The notes beneath the pieces were generated by a model. That model saw nothing but the letters and a program-made list of their open reading frames with translations, ran no database searches and had not been told where the DNA came from. The translations under genes and the position numbers were made by a program. A stretch of DNA of 64,000 nt from Amborella trichopoda (taxonomy: Eukaryota > Streptophyta > Magnoliopsida > Amborellales > Amborellaceae): positions 1,927,659 to 1,991,658 of the forward strand of contig NW_006497560.1 of NCBI RefSeq assembly GCF_000471905.2, in the 5' to 3' direction. The stretch's first letter is position 1. Every line of letters starts with the position of its first letter. This document shows, piece by piece, positions 24,177 to 36,428 of this stretch.

Positions 24177-27004
24177 TGGTTAGGTGCCTTGATCTCGCCC
24201 TCTAGATATAGATGACCTGACGACACGTATATCAGGTTTCAAGGGCACCCGAGACTTGAGATCGCTCACTTGGGAACTTTGCTAAAAAACAAGGGCAGGT
24301 AGACCAACCGATGAGAGAGGAATTTAAGGTGGGTTTGGGACTTACTCGAGCTGGCTCACATGGGCCCCCCTCTTAGATTAAGAAGAAAGCCCTCGAGACG
24401 TAATATTGGTTCAAAATTGCCTCCCTTGGCCTATATTCTCCTATTTCTGCAAACACACACATATGGAAAATGTTACAAGACAAGCCACATTGCCTTTAGG
24501 TGAATGTACATGGGCGTGTACATTCAAAAAGAGGAAGAGAAGAATGAGAGAAGAAAGATTGGGGTTAGAAGAATTTGACCAGACGATGGGATCGACACAG
24601 TGACTAAACTAATAAGTAATTGACCAAACGTGGAAGTAAAACTGGCCCAGTAACTCAGACCGGCTCAGTACAATTACTACTAGACAACAGTACAAATACT
24701 GACTAGTTAGATATAATAGGTAGTATGTCGTGGAAAAAAACGGGCACAGTAACTCTAACTGACACATCGACATTACGAAAAATTGACAGGACTACCATGG
24801 AAGGCTAGTCTCAACCCTTCTTATTCAAACGAAAGAATAAAGATCAGAAAGAGAGAGAAAAGAAAAAGGATAAAAGAAGAAGAAGAGAAAAGAAAGAAGG
24901 GGAGAAAGAGAAGGATAGGAGAAGTAGAACCTGAAATAGGATAGAGGGAAAAGAAAAGGTAAAGACAGGCACAAACGGTAATGAGAGAAGGAGGGAGAAA
25001 ACTTAGACGGCTATGTTAGAAGAAGAAGGGAAAGAAGACATATGCGTCGCTGAGCCCTTGCCGACTGTGTTAGAAGAAGACAAGAGATAAAGCACATATT
25101 GCAATGGACTTCACTGTTTGGGACACAAGAGAGACGAAAGTGAGCACAAACGGTAATGGCCTTCGCAGTCTAAGACACAAGAGAGACGAAAGAGTTTTGA
25201 CAGAGGCCTGGCTCGCCATCCAGATTAAGGCCCAGTTCATTGTTTGTGTCTTAGAAATAGGAAGACATCACACCCGACAAGTGGTCCGCCATGGGTGAAT
25301 AGAGAAAAGAAAGTAGAGTAGGGAAAGAGAGACATGATAGACCAGAGGAGGAAGAGAGAGAGAGATAAAGATGAAAGTAAAAAAGAGAAAGGGAGAGATG
25401 AGAGAAAAGAAGAGAGAGATAGAGATGCTAGAGAAAAAAGAGACAAAAAGATGAAAGAGAAAAGAAGAGATAGAGATGAAAGAGAAAAGAGGAGAGAGAA
25501 GGAGAGACAGAGATGAGAAAGAAAAGAGGAAAAGAAAGAAAATTACCTTACCGAAGTTGCTTTCCCTTTTCTTCTCTCTTCTCTCTCTCTCTCTCCAAGA
25601 CTCACCCATGAACTCAAGCTAGAAGGGAAATTTTTATTGAATGAATGAAGGTTTGAACTGAAAGTCCTTTACAAATAGGTTTTGAATGTTTATATAGAAT
25701 TAGGCCCAACATTGGGTGAATACCAAAAAACTAGCTAAATTGACGATAATTACAATTATTCTGAATTAAAGAAAATTAAGAAAATAGGGTGAAAAATAAT
25801 TGTTTTTCCCTACTTAATAATTCATGGAATTCCCGAACAGTCCCTGTTACTACTCTAGAACTTGCATGATCTTCTGTGACTGATCCTGGTTTGCTTTGAT
25901 GCCTGTTTTATCTAAAGATGATTGTCTTCTTGTAGAGCATGGCAATCGCTTTGACACCAATTTCAAGTCATTAATCGTGTTTTTAAGCCACGATCATGAG
26001 ACTTGAAATTTACATAAATCTTGAAAACTTTGGATTGATAGTGGCTAGTTCCTTGATGTTTCTCTATGATTTCTTCGCTGCAGTGCACTGAGCATGTCGT
26101 CACGATAGCGTCGCAACAAACGGGGTGTGATTTGGAGCCCGAACGAAGATGTCTCAACTTCTGGGTTTTGGCTAGAATCTTGAATCCGACGGTCAGAATT
26201 TACAGTCACTTCGTCGCCTTCGTGTAAAAAACCCAACCGTTCATCATGTACGGGATTAGAACCAATGATAGCCATGGGGCTTACGCATATGATGGAGTTG
26301 GTTTCGCATTGATCCGATGCGTGAGTGTCGTGATTTAGTTACTCGAGTGAGGCATGTTGCTGTTGAATTTTCTGCAACTTCTTCACGAATCGACAACTTC
26401 TTTCTAGTTTTTATCCCTACTCGGACGTCGTCATGAGGCGTACCACATATCAAAATGCTCGTCTTGACGAGACGAACATGCTCACAAAATTTGAACATGG
26501 TCCAACTTATAACGAGTGAGATATGGGCCCCAAAATTCACTGTCCATAACTGTGAAGATAGATACCTTTAATGATGTTTTGGTGCAGGGTGGCCACACGG
26601 GAATATTGTGCAACCTACCCATTTTCAATGTTTTACCCATAACTTTCTCCTAGAATGTCCGATTAAGCCGAAACTTGACCCATAGGGGTTTTCGACCATT
26701 TTGGATCCAATGGTTGTAGTCCCGTAGCTGCTTGATGTACTGAAAATATAGTTCTAGTTGTAAGGGTCCGTTTCAGGGTCTTAGAAGCCATTTTTTCAAA
26801 AATGTTGCTTTGTGTTCAATACCTTAGACATGTCAAAATGCCACAAAACTTGACAGGTGGCCTTTTGGAGTGTTTATAAAGATCTTGACAAATTCTGAAG
26901 CTATTTTGAGACTGTCGAGAATTCCATTGTTTTGTCAGGCTTTATTAACTGGCTTCCTCTTTATTTCGCATCTGGGACCAAGGTGCTGAAAATGTTTTCA
27001 AATA
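24177..27004 (-). repeat. 5' LTR of element B
   Basis: This 2,828-bp LTR aligns to 7,415-10,649. It contains the U5 end (TGGTTAGGTGCC on plus), a short version of the hairpin array (about 25,010-25,200, roughly three to four units), a purine tract (25,310-25,550), a poly(A) signal (25,631-25,638), TATA (25,689-25,699) and U3 up to 27,004. Confidence 0.88.
25631..25699 (-). promoter_or_regulatory. LTR promoter and poly(A) signal of element B 5' LTR
   Basis: On the minus strand TTCTATATAAAC (25,689-25,699) is followed by AATAAAAA (25,631-25,638). This is the copy that would drive the genomic RNA of B. Confidence 0.7.
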
Positions 27005-27009
27005 GGCGC
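27005..27009. other. Target-site duplication GGCGC, right copy (element B)
   Basis: GGCGC repeats 7,410-7,414 and is directly followed by the continuation of the 3' LTR of element A. Confidence 0.85.
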
Positions 27010-28293
27010 TGCTCATTGTCGTCCACAGGTGTCTGCTCAACAAACCGTGTAAGCATAGACAACAATGCCTATAGGTGCCCGCAGGGGTCTAACCCTACTG
27101 CGCGCCTATCACAGACAGTGATGCTTATCACCGTCAACGAAGGGCCGTGTTGATACCATTTACTGTCTGCAGGCTTCTTTCGTGTGCTCGATGCCTATTG
27201 TCATCTACATGTTTCTTTCGTGCACTCGGATACCTATCACCATCCGTAAGCTTCTTTTGTGTGCTCAGTGCATATCGTCATTCGCAGGTTTCTCTTGCGT
27301 CCCACGCCTACCGCTGTGTGCTTTATAAGGAGCTATCGTCACACGCTTTACAAGAGGCTATGGCTGCGTGCTTCACAAGAAGCTATCGCCGCCTGCGAAG
27401 GAATGTGCTGCCTTTTCGTGTTGCCAACGGCGATGCCTAGCACCGTTTGTAGATCACTGTTCACCCTCTAGTCATGAGCATCAGTGCCCACCACCATCCC
27501 AGAGCTACGGCACTATTATTCTATGGGTGTGGTTGACGATGCCTAACGCCATCGGGGCCCTCCTTCTTTGCCATCTCATGTCTTCTCTTTGGTCTCTTTT
27601 CTTTTCATTTCTTCACTCTCCCTTGATTAAGGGATAGACTTTGTCTAGTATTTCATAGCGATCTGGCTTTCAAGCAGTATTACCATCGTGCGGGGTCCTG
27701 AGTACCATGCCCGTCTTGCTACTACACCAGATTAGGACAGTAATATCGGTCTTAGTTTCGAGTAGTATTGTCGTCGTGCTGGTTCTGATTACCATGCCCG
27801 TCTTGCTACCTCTTTGAGTCAGTCATTGGTCTGGCTATCATACTAGTCTTGTCCCCTTATCAAGTTCTCCTCTCTATTCTACCTTTTTTGGAACCTTCCA
27901 CTTCATCACCCTAACTTCTGAATGTGCATTGCCCTAAGACAAGAGTGAGTCTTTCGACCCACTTGTCTTGCAAGTTAACCATGATAGTGTTGTGCAGAAA
28001 ACAAGGAGATTGCAGGTCAAGGAAGGTGATTCCAAACTAGCTGAAGCAGCTAGGGGGCTTTCCATCGTGATTTAAGAGGGCTACCGTGCAAGTCAACTTG
28101 AGTAAGTCGCAGAACCAGGTGAGGTTGGTCCCCACCCCATGCTAAAAAATTCCTCTCTCACCAGTTGGGCACATACCTTTGTTCTATGAAAGAGGTTCCC
28201 GAGAGAGCGGTTTCAGGTCCCTAGTCTTTCAACCTGAGACATGTGTCACTTGATCACCTAGATCTGAGGAGGCGAGAACGAGGCACCTAACCA
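27010..28293 (+). repeat. 3' LTR of element A, right part
   Basis: This continues the U5 of 5,815-7,414. It aligns with about 640-1,856, including 'CTTTATAAGGAGC...TGCGTGCTTCAC' array units and the CACCTAACCA end at 28,293. Confidence 0.85.
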
Positions 28294-29920
28294 AAGGGAT
28301 ATAGAGATAGATATGAGAGAGAAAAGAAGAGAGAAAGAGAGATAGAGATGAGAGAGAAAAGAGGAGAGAAAGAGAGATAGAGATGAGAGAGAAAAGAGGA
28401 GAGAAAGAGAGATAGAGATGAGAGAGAAAAGAGGAGAGAAAGAGAGATAGAGATGAGAGAAAAAAGAGGAGAGAAAGAGAGATAGAGATGAGAGAAAAAA
28501 GAGGAGGAGAGAGAAAATGAGGGTACCACCCTTTTCTTATCTCACCTCTCTCTCTCTTTCTAAGATGCACCCACAAAATTAAAGCAAAGATTGAAATTTT
28601 ATTGATCAATGTGAAGAATGAATGGGGGGTCTGTGTGTCTCCTTTACAATTAGATTTAGCATGTTTATATAGAATTGGGCCCAACATTATTCTCAATTAA
28701 AGAAAATTAAGAAAATTGGGTGCAAAATGACTATTTTACCAGTGCCTAACAATTCATGAAAATCCAAAACAGTCCCCTCTGCTGCCCTAGAACTTGCGTC
28801 ATCTTTCTTGACTTATCTGAGGTTGCTTTGATGCCCGTTGGATTGAAAGATGATTGTTTTCTTGTAAGGCTTGGTACGGCGATCGATTTGATACCCATTA
28901 GCCACAGATCGTGTTTTTGAGCCACGATCATGAGACTTAAAATTTGGATGACTCTTGAAAACTTTGGATCGATAGTGCGCTTGTTCCTTGATGCTTTTCC
29001 ATGATTTATTCACTGTACTGCACTGAGCATGCCCTCACGATTGTGTATCAATAAATGAGACGGGATTTGGAGCCCGAACGAAGATTTCGAAACTCTGGAG
29101 TTTTGGTCGGAATCTTGAATACGATTCCAGAATTTACAGTAACTTTATTGGCTTTTTGTGTGAAATTTGACCGTTCATCATGTACGAGGTTCGGATCAAT
29201 GGTAGTCCTAGACCTTACGAACACGGTGGAATTTGTTTCCCGTCAATCTGATGGGCGAGTGCCATGATTTGGCTGCTTGACCGAGGCATGTCACGGCTGA
29301 AATTTTTACAACTTTCTTCACGAGTCGACAACTTCTCTCTAGCTTTTCTCCCTGCTCTTACGTCATCACGAGGCGTACCACTTATCAAACGCTCATCTTG
29401 ATGAGACGATCATGCTCCAAAAAGTTTGTGCGCGATCCAACCTTGAACGAGGGAGACATAAACGTTTCAAGGCACTTTTTGTGACTGTGCTTTAATGGAT
29501 TTTAGGTTCATGGTGGCCTCATGGGAATAGTGTGCGGTTCTTCCTGTTTCAATCTTTGGTCCATTGCTTCTTCCGAGATTGTCCGTTTAAGCTGAAATTG
29601 GACCCCTGAGGGTTTTCAACTATGCCGGATTTAATGGCTATTGTCCCACAATAATTTGACACATCAAAAATAAAGTTCCAATTACAAGGGTCCGTTTCAA
29701 GGTGCTAGAGGCCAATTTTTCTAAAATTCTTTATTTATGATCATTGCTTTGGATTGCGACAAAACTTGGTAGGTGGTCATTTGTAGTACTTATGAAGATC
29801 TTGACCAGTTCTGGGGCTATTCTGGGACTGTAAAAATTTCCATTGTTTGTCAGGTTTTATTGACCGGCTTCCTCTTTATTCCGCATCGAGGACCAAGGTG
29901 CTGAAAAATGTGTTCAAACA
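28294..29920 (-). repeat. 3' LTR of element C (R and U3 part)
   Basis: A purine-rich tract (28,294-28,540) has at least five near-identical units of about 35 bp (gagagagaaaagagg + agaaagagagatagagat). It is followed by the R region, a poly(A) signal (28,596-28,603 on minus), TATA (28,663-28,672) and U3, ending at the reverse complement of TGTTTGAACACATTTTTC (29,920). The long purine tract is of the B/E type. Confidence 0.8.
28596..28672 (-). promoter_or_regulatory. LTR promoter and poly(A) signal of element C
   Basis: On the minus strand TCTATATAAACAT ends near 28,660 and AATAAAAT is at 28,596-28,603. Spacing is as in the other LTRs. Confidence 0.65.
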
Positions 29921-31529
29921 GCTTACGCCACCGAATGTTGTGCTTCAACAGAAGCGAGAAGGAAAATATTTAGAAAATTTCCTATGCTCTATTACTTTTT
30001 TCTTCCTAGCTGCACGACCACATGAACGCCGAGGAGATATCCATGCAATGTTAAAAAATGGATGCTCAGACGGTTGGATGCAATGTGCAAGTCCATCCGT
30101 GGTGACTTTAGGGGTAGAAAAGACTTTTTTGAGGGATCTTGTTGAAGTCCTCACAATTTGTGATTCTGACAGCAAAGAATTTTTTACAGACCTCGTTGGT
30201 TAAAATCAGGCCCGTCTTGTAATTGAGTGTCATGCTGAAACGAATTGTTCCCATTTGGTCAAGGTTTGTTTGTATCCTTTAGTGTTGGTCCACCTTTCGA
30301 GGATTATATTTTGTTTGCTCTAGATGGTCGACTGAAGGGCCTTATGTCGGCACCATCTGAGTTGTGCACCAGTTATTCCTTGGAGAGCAGGGTACCTCAG
30401 TTTATCGAGGTGACAGCTTTGGGAATAACCCCTGCCCACTGCTTTGCAGTTTCAACAATCAAGATACCTTTCTTCTTCTTCCGAGGCGACCCTTAAGGAT
30501 TCAATCCTACTTGCTGCATCACAGGTCCAAAGTCATGGCTGACTTGACTTTCTTGGGGCGTCTTCAACATTTTTTTAAGGTGTTGGCGACTTAGTGGGAA
30601 TAATACTCTTCTTCATAAGAATTTTCTTGCCTTCTTAGCGAGTTTTCTATCTTTCAAGTCTTGTTTGTGAACAGACTCAGGTTGTCAAAATCTTTTCTTG
30701 ATGCTCGTATTTTTGGGTGCTAGTATTGTGACACCAGGGATTTTTCTCTTGAATGCAGGCTGAAGCCTCTTATAGGGGAGAACGCTGCATCAACCTGCCT
30801 ATAGGTTCAAGCATCCTTTACAAATTTTCACTTTGATTTGGGAAGCGACGCTGTATAGATGGCTTTTACTAATCACCTTTTATTTGGGGCTCTTTTACCC
30901 ATGACCTTTCGGCCATATCCACCCTTTTCATCAAGTTTTTTCTCATGATGCCCTTTTGGGTTTTCACCATGCCTGGGTTTTTATTTTCACGGAACTCTCT
31001 TACTCATGGTTTCATGACCATGCCCATCCATCATTTGTGCTCATGGAGTTCCCTTGTCCAGGTATACACCATGCCCATTATTTTACCTTTTTTTTTTTGC
31101 GAGGGCGTGTTTAGGGTCATGCTTCCAGGACCTGTGCGAAGCCTTTTATCGTCATGCGGCCAGGATGTGCACTACAGTTTAAGGTCATACAGCTGGACCA
31201 TGGTGGTAATGGATTGCAGTCTGTGGAGGCCATGGAGTGAGTATGGTGGTGGTTTTACTCACTTTGGGGAAATGGCACGAGGCTACTTGTTAAAGATGGA
31301 TAGTGTACGAATGGTGGGTAGAAAAGTGGTGACCCACTAACTGACGGTGAGTATGAATGGTGGGATGACTTGACGTTTTGTGAGCATGGGTGAAACTTAC
31401 TAGGGAATGATGGAGGGAAATGAAGTGAAAGGACTCACCGGGGAAAGAATAAAGGTGACGCACGCACACGATCGGGTCAGTTAGGGAAGACGTTTGTGAA
31501 TACGCATGTACAGGGCATGTGCGCATATC

Positions 31530-31930
31530 GTGGGGGTAAGTTTAAAGTCATGCTTCTGGGACATATGCAAAGCAGTTTAATATCATGCGGCCAGGATGTG
31601 CACTATGGTTTAAGGTTGTATAGCTTGGACCGTGGTTATGAAGTTTTTGGTCATGCAGCATGGACCATGCAGTTTAAAGTCGTGCAACTAAACCTCCGCT
31701 ATAATTTAAGGTCATATAGTTTGGACCATAGTGCTATGCTTTTTTTTTTAATGTTATGTAGCTAGGATATAGATTATAGTTTAGGGTCATATAGTTTGGA
31801 CCATGCAGTTTAAGGTCGTGCAACTAGACCTCCGCTACAGTTTAAGGTCATATAGTTTGGACCATGCAGTTTAGGTTCATGTACCAAGAACAAGGTTGTG
31901 CATTTTAAGGCCATGCAGTGCGGACCATTG
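31530..31930 (-). repeat. Minisatellite of element C 3' region
   Basis: Units TTTAAGGTCATATAG, TTGGACCATGCAG and TCGTGCAACTAGACC repeat in a higher-order unit of about 100 bp. The same unit occurs in the other copies. Confidence 0.75.
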
Positions 31931-31982
31931 TGTGGGTTTTCATGTAGGTGAAGCTTCATGAGGGATACATTTATAGCAATCT

Positions 31983-32366
31983 GACTCCTTGGGGATAAAA
32001 TGATTAAGGCCATACACAAGCAGGGGGTTCAGATGAAGATGGTGGCCTGACGAGGGATGGCAAGCTAACGTGGACTTCACTGGGGGTTAAGGGACACGTA
32101 TGAATCCGTGGGGTGAATAAAGAGGCTCCATAGGTTTATAGGAGGTAATCTGACTCCTTGGGGATATGGTAACTAGGTGTGAAGAGACCCACTAAGGACT
32201 GAAGTGGTAATAATGACCTTAACTCCACCGGGGGTCCATAGACTGTAGTACAGGTGTAGCTCCAACTGAGGATGAGTGGCCTACTCTTGACTCCATTGGG
32301 GATGACAAGTCATGGCTTGGGTGGAACGGCCGTGAGTCACTATCTAAGTGAAACTCCACTCGGGAT
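31983..32366 (-). repeat. tRNA-Arg-3'-end-like motif array in element C
   Basis: Six plus-strand variants of GACTCCACTGGGGATA lie near 31,983, 32,073, 32,152, 32,220, 32,289 and 32,352, spaced about 60-90 bp. In element sense they read ATCCCCAGTGGAGT-like, matching tRNA-Arg and complementary to the PBS. Confidence 0.55.
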
Positions 32367-32554
32367 AGTGGTAGGACACACACAGTGGTGACCAAGTTCT
32401 GGCCCACGTCGTGCTAAAACATGTGTGGCGCTAACATGAGGAGTGTAACACACACGGCAATAGGCATTGACACGTACATTATTTAACATGGGTGACGGCA
32501 ACACACACGATGCTAGTGAGCATGGTGACGACACACGTGGTGGTAAACTTATGA

Positions 32555-32720
32555 ACACAACCGGCGTTGGACATAAGAGAACACAGTCGGCGTTGATTCA
32601 TTGAGAGCACAACCGGTGCTGGGCATAGGGAACACAGTCGGTGCTGGACATAAGGAACACAGTCGGCGCTAGGTCATTGAGAACACAGCTGGAGCAGAGT
32701 ACAACAATTAAACTGGTGCT
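32555..32720 (+). repeat. ACACAGTCGGCGCTG motif array of element C
   Basis: About seven units, such as GAACACAGTCGGCGTTG and GAACACAGTCGGTGCTGG, are spaced 20-30 bp. They lie directly upstream of the antisense TATA box, as in B and E. Confidence 0.7.
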
Positions 32721-32839
32721 GTGTACAAATAGTGTTCAGGCCTCAGGTTCAAGCCCAACCCGATTGGAGACGAATAGCCGTCGTTTGGCCTTTTAGGATG
32801 CAACTGACATTCTTGGATTGCGGGGGGTAGTTCAAGAAA

Positions 32840-32910
32840 ACTTTGCCTATATGAGGGGGTAGGCCCTCATTTTTACCGTTTCATCAAAGGTAAAACGACT
32901 GAGGCTTTTG
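32840..32910 (+). promoter_or_regulatory. Internal antisense promoter of element C
   Basis: CTATATGAG (32,847-32,855) is followed by GGGGGTAGGCCC and the stem TTTTTACC...GGTAAAA. It is the same position and arrangement as in the other four copies. It reads plus, towards the 3' end of the integrase region of C. Confidence 0.55.
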
Positions 32911-33690
32911 AGCAGTGAGAGTGAGAGAACTCTTGGCGAGATTTTTCTACAGCATCCAGAGCACTTGAATAAGACCTGAAGGAGTTTGCCCGCCAGTAGG
33001 AGAGAGCACTGGAGAGAACACCATGCTTTTGTGAAGTTGCAGGAGTTTTTCAGCCGACAGGAGAGAGCACCGGAGAGAACACCATGCTTTCGTGAAGTTG
33101 CAAGAGTTTGCCAGCAAAGTTAGCGGAACGACTAGGGATTTTATCGGGGGTTTTAAAAACTCTGGCTATGGTCTTGGGGGCTCTGATGAAAGAAAAAGGG
33201 ATGGAAGTTGCAGCAGAGGGTTGCTCAGGGATTTCCATCGTGTTTCTGGTGGTTTTTCAAGAGTGCGCAAGAAGGGGAAAGGTCTTCCCGTAGTTTTGCT
33301 GGTGGAAAAGGGGAATTTTCAGTGGGGAATCGAGAGGTCACGGGAGGAGAATAGTTACCAGGAGATAAAGGATCACAGGAGATGAACCGTCACTTTGAGA
33401 ATAAGGGTCGCTGGGAGGTGAACAGTCACTTGGAGACTCGACCGCTTGCGCTAGGCATTAAAAGCACAGTCGGCACTTGCCTTACACAAGGCTTATCAGT
33501 GCCTAAGCCACGCATGGTCTGGGTGTGTATGGTGCTGGTCAAATGCGGCGGTGAGTTGCATGTGGGGATTGTTGCACACGGTGATGAGTCATGCGCAACG
33601 ATGTTCACGCACGGCGCTGACTTGGGTAAGCAAAGCATGGGGACCAATGGTAAGGCCTGGCTTATGATGCCTGTTGGAAGCCAAGCCCTC

Positions 33691-34233
33691 CAACACAATA
33701 GTGAAGTCCATGTTGTTCTGTGAAAGGGCACCCACTGTGATAGGGTATGCTCTCCATCATAGGCCAGTTCCTTGTCAAAGAATCCTATTTTGTATGTTTG
33801 ATGTACTCGTTAGACGAATCCAGGCTAACTCGAAAATGGCCGACTTCTCCTTTTGACATGTAACCATCCTCGTTGAGAACACCCAGCAGATGATTTGAAG
33901 CTGACTTGCAAGTGGTTTTGCTTCTTCTTCATGATGACAGTGTTTCTATTTGGCCTTTAACCGTTCTCTTATCCTTAGATGCAAGAGCAGCACTGTAGGT
34001 TTTGGTCTATAATCATCCTTTTATCCTCGGATGCAAGAGCAACACTTTGATGTCAACTTTTCTTTTTTCTTTAGATGCAAGAGATCTGTAACCTCCCTAA
34101 TAATGGGCTTTTGATTGTAACTTATAACTCCTTTTAATGCAATAAAAAGAGTTGAACTTCGTTTAAACTATTTTGCTAGCTTTCTTTTTACTATCCTTTT
34201 AACTCTTTGTTATTGCACATTAAGTTTCTTTTT
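33691..34233 (-). other. Spacer between integrase and antisense leader, element C
   Basis: AT-rich sequence contains repeated 'atcctt..gatgcaagagcaacact' text (33,970-34,090). It aligns with about 56,100-56,690 of element E, so this junction is a real feature of the family. No gene seen. Confidence 0.5.
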
Positions 34234-35184
34234 TTAGTATGCATCATGAGTATATTTCTTTAAATATCGCCTATTAATAGGGGGCATTGCCTCCTCTCCA
34301 TCAGGATGTGCCAGTATGTAAGCTCCATTTGGCGAGACTTTCTTGGCAATAAAGGGACCTTCCCACTTAGGTTCAAACTTCCCTTTGTGCCTCCCATGCG
34401 TAACAATCGGTCTTTTGACAGCCAGACTTAGATTCCCACGGGCAAATAAGCGGACTTTGACTGACTTGTCAAAGGCCCTCTTCATTCTCCCCTGGTTGAG
34501 TTCGAGGTGTTGCCGAGCCTCTAACCTCTTTTCATCGAGTGCATCCAATTCTTGATACCGAAGATTGACTCTCTCATCTTCTGTCAGTTCTTGATGTATG
34601 GCGATACGCAGTGAAGGGATTTGAATTTCAAGGGGTAACACTGCTTCACTCTCATAGACTAGGGAATAAGGAGTGGAATCGGTGGCATTTCTTGTAGTAG
34701 TGCGATAGGCCCGCAAGGCTTCAGGAAGCTTCTCATGTCAATTCTTCTTCGTCTTTGACATAAATTTCCTTAAAATGATGCACATGGTCTTATTGAAAGC
34801 CTCAACTAATCTGTTAGCGTGAGGGTGGTACATAGTTGAGTGCTTCCACTTGAAACTGAACTGGTTAACTAAGCGATCGTTATGATGACTCTTGAACTGA
34901 GGGCCGCTGTAAAATATAATCTGGTCAGGCACTCTGAATCGATAGATGATGTCATGTTGCATGAGGTTAGGAACCGTTGTCCTAGGAACTTGCTTAAGGC
35001 AGACCGCTTCAGCCCACTTGGAGAAATAATTTGTGTTGGCAAGAATAAAGACATGACCCATTGCAGAAGGAGGGTCAATAGGCCCTACAATGTCCATACC
35101 CCATTGTGAGAAGGGCCATGATGCCACTGTAGGGTGTAAAGGTTCTAGAGCCTGATGAACAAGACTAGAGTGTATCTGGCACAC
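34234..35184 (-). pseudogene. Element C integrase
   Basis: The stretch 34,738-35,184 has the integrase core ('WPFSQWGMDIVGP', 'FSKWAEAV', then an H-P-x-A-N-x-L-V-E block). The stretch 34,234-34,716 has the C-terminal part: 'NATDSTPYSLVYESEAVLP', then 'KWEGPFIAKKVSPNGAY', the GPY/F-type module. There is no chromodomain, as expected for Tat. It is fragmentary. Confidence 0.85.
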
Positions 35185-35277
35185 CTAGCACTTCTTGGCA
35201 TAGTTCAAGGAATCAACAGTCATCAACGGTCAATAGTACCCCAATCTGCGTATTTGTTCACAGAGCTTAAGACCAAA

Positions 35278-36428
35278 CTAGTGTAGTCCACAGATGCCTG
35301 AGTGTACCTCTTCCAACACCATTTTTACATTTTGCGCATCGACACATCTAAGAAGAATACCATCAAACGACCATCTGAAGAGAGCATCTCCTTCAAGGAG
35401 AGTATACTTGGTAGACATTCGAAGCACACTGTTGCGCTCGACACGATATTCTGGGAGTTTACCAGGTTTTAGAAAATTGGTGACGAGCTCTCTCCAATCT
35501 TCTACCAGCTCGATTTTTCCACATATTGGGTCGAACAACTCTGGTTCCTGGTTTTGAACCTTAGCTTCTTGACTCCGTGTCATTTCTTGTTCAGTCTTAA
35601 TAACCTCTTTGGTTTGGGAATTTCTTTCATCATCCACATCTACCTCAGTTCTCAGTTCAATGTGTCTCCATTCTACCACCCAAACAGGCGTGGGCCCTGG
35701 CGAGGATAATTGAATTGTAGCCCCGAGTTTTGCAAGTGCATCAGCCTGAGAGTTTAACTTCCTGGGGAAGTGAGTCAAGGAAGGACACTTCATCGATCTG
35801 AGCCATATACAATTTTGCAGTATCATGATAAAGCTTGAGAGTGTCTTTTTTCACGTCATATATTGCCTTGAGCTATCAAATAATAGATCTTGAGTGGTTC
35901 GAAGGCTATCTCCAATCCAATTATAAGGGCCTGATATTCTGCCTCATTATGGGAACCAACCTCGGTGAGAGAGAAAGAGAGAGGCAATACTCCTCCTTTC
36001 GAAGTCAATAATATCACTTCAGGGCCTCATCGGTTCGATTGGAAGGCTCCGTTGAAGTACACTTCCCACACGTGAGCAAGCTCTATGTAGAATACCTCTT
36101 CATAAGGGAAGCGACTTGACAAAGGAGATTCTACTGGTACGGGATGCGCTGCGAGAAAATTGGCCAAAGCTTGATCCTTAAAAGCCTTTTGTGGCACACA
36201 TGAGATGTCAAATTCCATCAGCAATAATGCCCACTTAGCAAGATGTCCTGACAAGCATGGGGGTGTCATGAGAAACTTTACAGGATCTACTTTTGATATA
36301 ATCATGACCAAGCAAGTAGTGACAGAGTTTTTGTACTTCGAAGATCAAGGCCAAGTACATCTTCTCTATAGGGGGATAGTTTTTCTCGGCGCCTTGTATC
36401 CTGCGGCTGAGATAGTATTATGCTGTCT
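35278..36428 (-). pseudogene. Element C RNase H, aRNase H and linker
   Basis: Right to left there is the end of the Ty3-type RNase H ('LLMEFDISCVPQKAFKDQAL' at about 36,160-36,220) and then the start of a second, archaeal-type RNase H ('HVWEVYFNGAFQSNR', about 36,030). The linker to integrase follows ('WRHIELRTEVDVDDERN', about 35,610-35,670). Two RNase H domains in tandem are diagnostic of the Tat lineage. The region stops at 36,428, where element D inserted. Confidence 0.8.

Larger units (their letters stand above)
7415..27004 (-). mobile_element. Element B: nearly full-length Tat-lineage element with antisense PMD ORF
   Basis: Minus-strand insertion of 19,590 bp flanked by GGCGC, with LTRs at 7,415-10,649 (3') and 24,177-27,004 (5'). 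In element sense the parts are the 5' LTR, PBS for tRNA-Arg (24,156-24,173), ORF1 (23,367-24,101), gag (about 20,900-22,433), protease region (18,559-19,619), an antisense PMD ORF (14,264-17,983), an internal antisense promoter, a repeat-rich 3' region and the 3' LTR. I did not recognise reverse transcriptase, RNase H or integrase, so it looks non-autonomous. The coding parts are broken in roughly ten or more places. LTR identity of about 80-85% by eye suggests several million years. Confidence 0.88.
1..28293 (+). mobile_element. Element A: Ty3/gypsy Tat-lineage LTR retrotransposon, interrupted by element B
   Basis: Plus-strand copy whose 5' LTR begins left of the window. Recognised parts are the 5' LTR (to about 1,856), the 3' part of the internal region (1,857-5,814) and the 3' LTR (5,815-7,414 continuing at 27,010-28,293). 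The 3' LTR is split by the whole of element B. I recognise no gag or pol in this copy. The right end reads CACCTAACCA at 28,293, the same terminus as other LTRs of the family. It then passes into the purine-rich part of a minus-strand LTR, so A itself appears to have inserted into the 3' LTR of element C. Clearly broken. Its left target duplication lies outside the window. Confidence 0.85.
29921..33690 (-). mobile_element. Element C 3' internal region (non-coding)
   Basis: In plus-strand order this region holds the purine-rich run and conserved box (29,921-30,215), unique decayed sequence, and 'catgatgccc' repeats (30,900-31,080). Then come minisatellite blocks (31,095-31,210; 31,530-31,930), PBS-complement motifs (31,983-32,366), a GCCGGCGCT array (32,555-32,720), the antisense promoter (32,847) and its transcribed leader to about 33,690. 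No credible gene. Confidence 0.7.
28294..36428 (-). mobile_element. Element C: Tat-lineage element, 3' half (interrupted by A and D)
   Basis: Minus-strand copy. In element sense, from right to left, it shows RNase H (to 36,428), aRNase H, integrase (34,234-35,184), a 3' region with arrays and the internal antisense promoter (32,847), and the 3' LTR (from 29,920 leftwards to where A inserted at 28,293/28,294). The rest of the LTR and the 5' half lie outside the window. It carries both later insertions, so it is the oldest layer. It is broken in many places. No PMD ORF is seen between integrase and promoter. Confidence 0.83.

Noticed and set aside
28229-28696. Ser/Leu-rich open frames on the minus strand
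   Set aside because: Produced by the purine/pyrimidine tandem tract of the LTR of element C.
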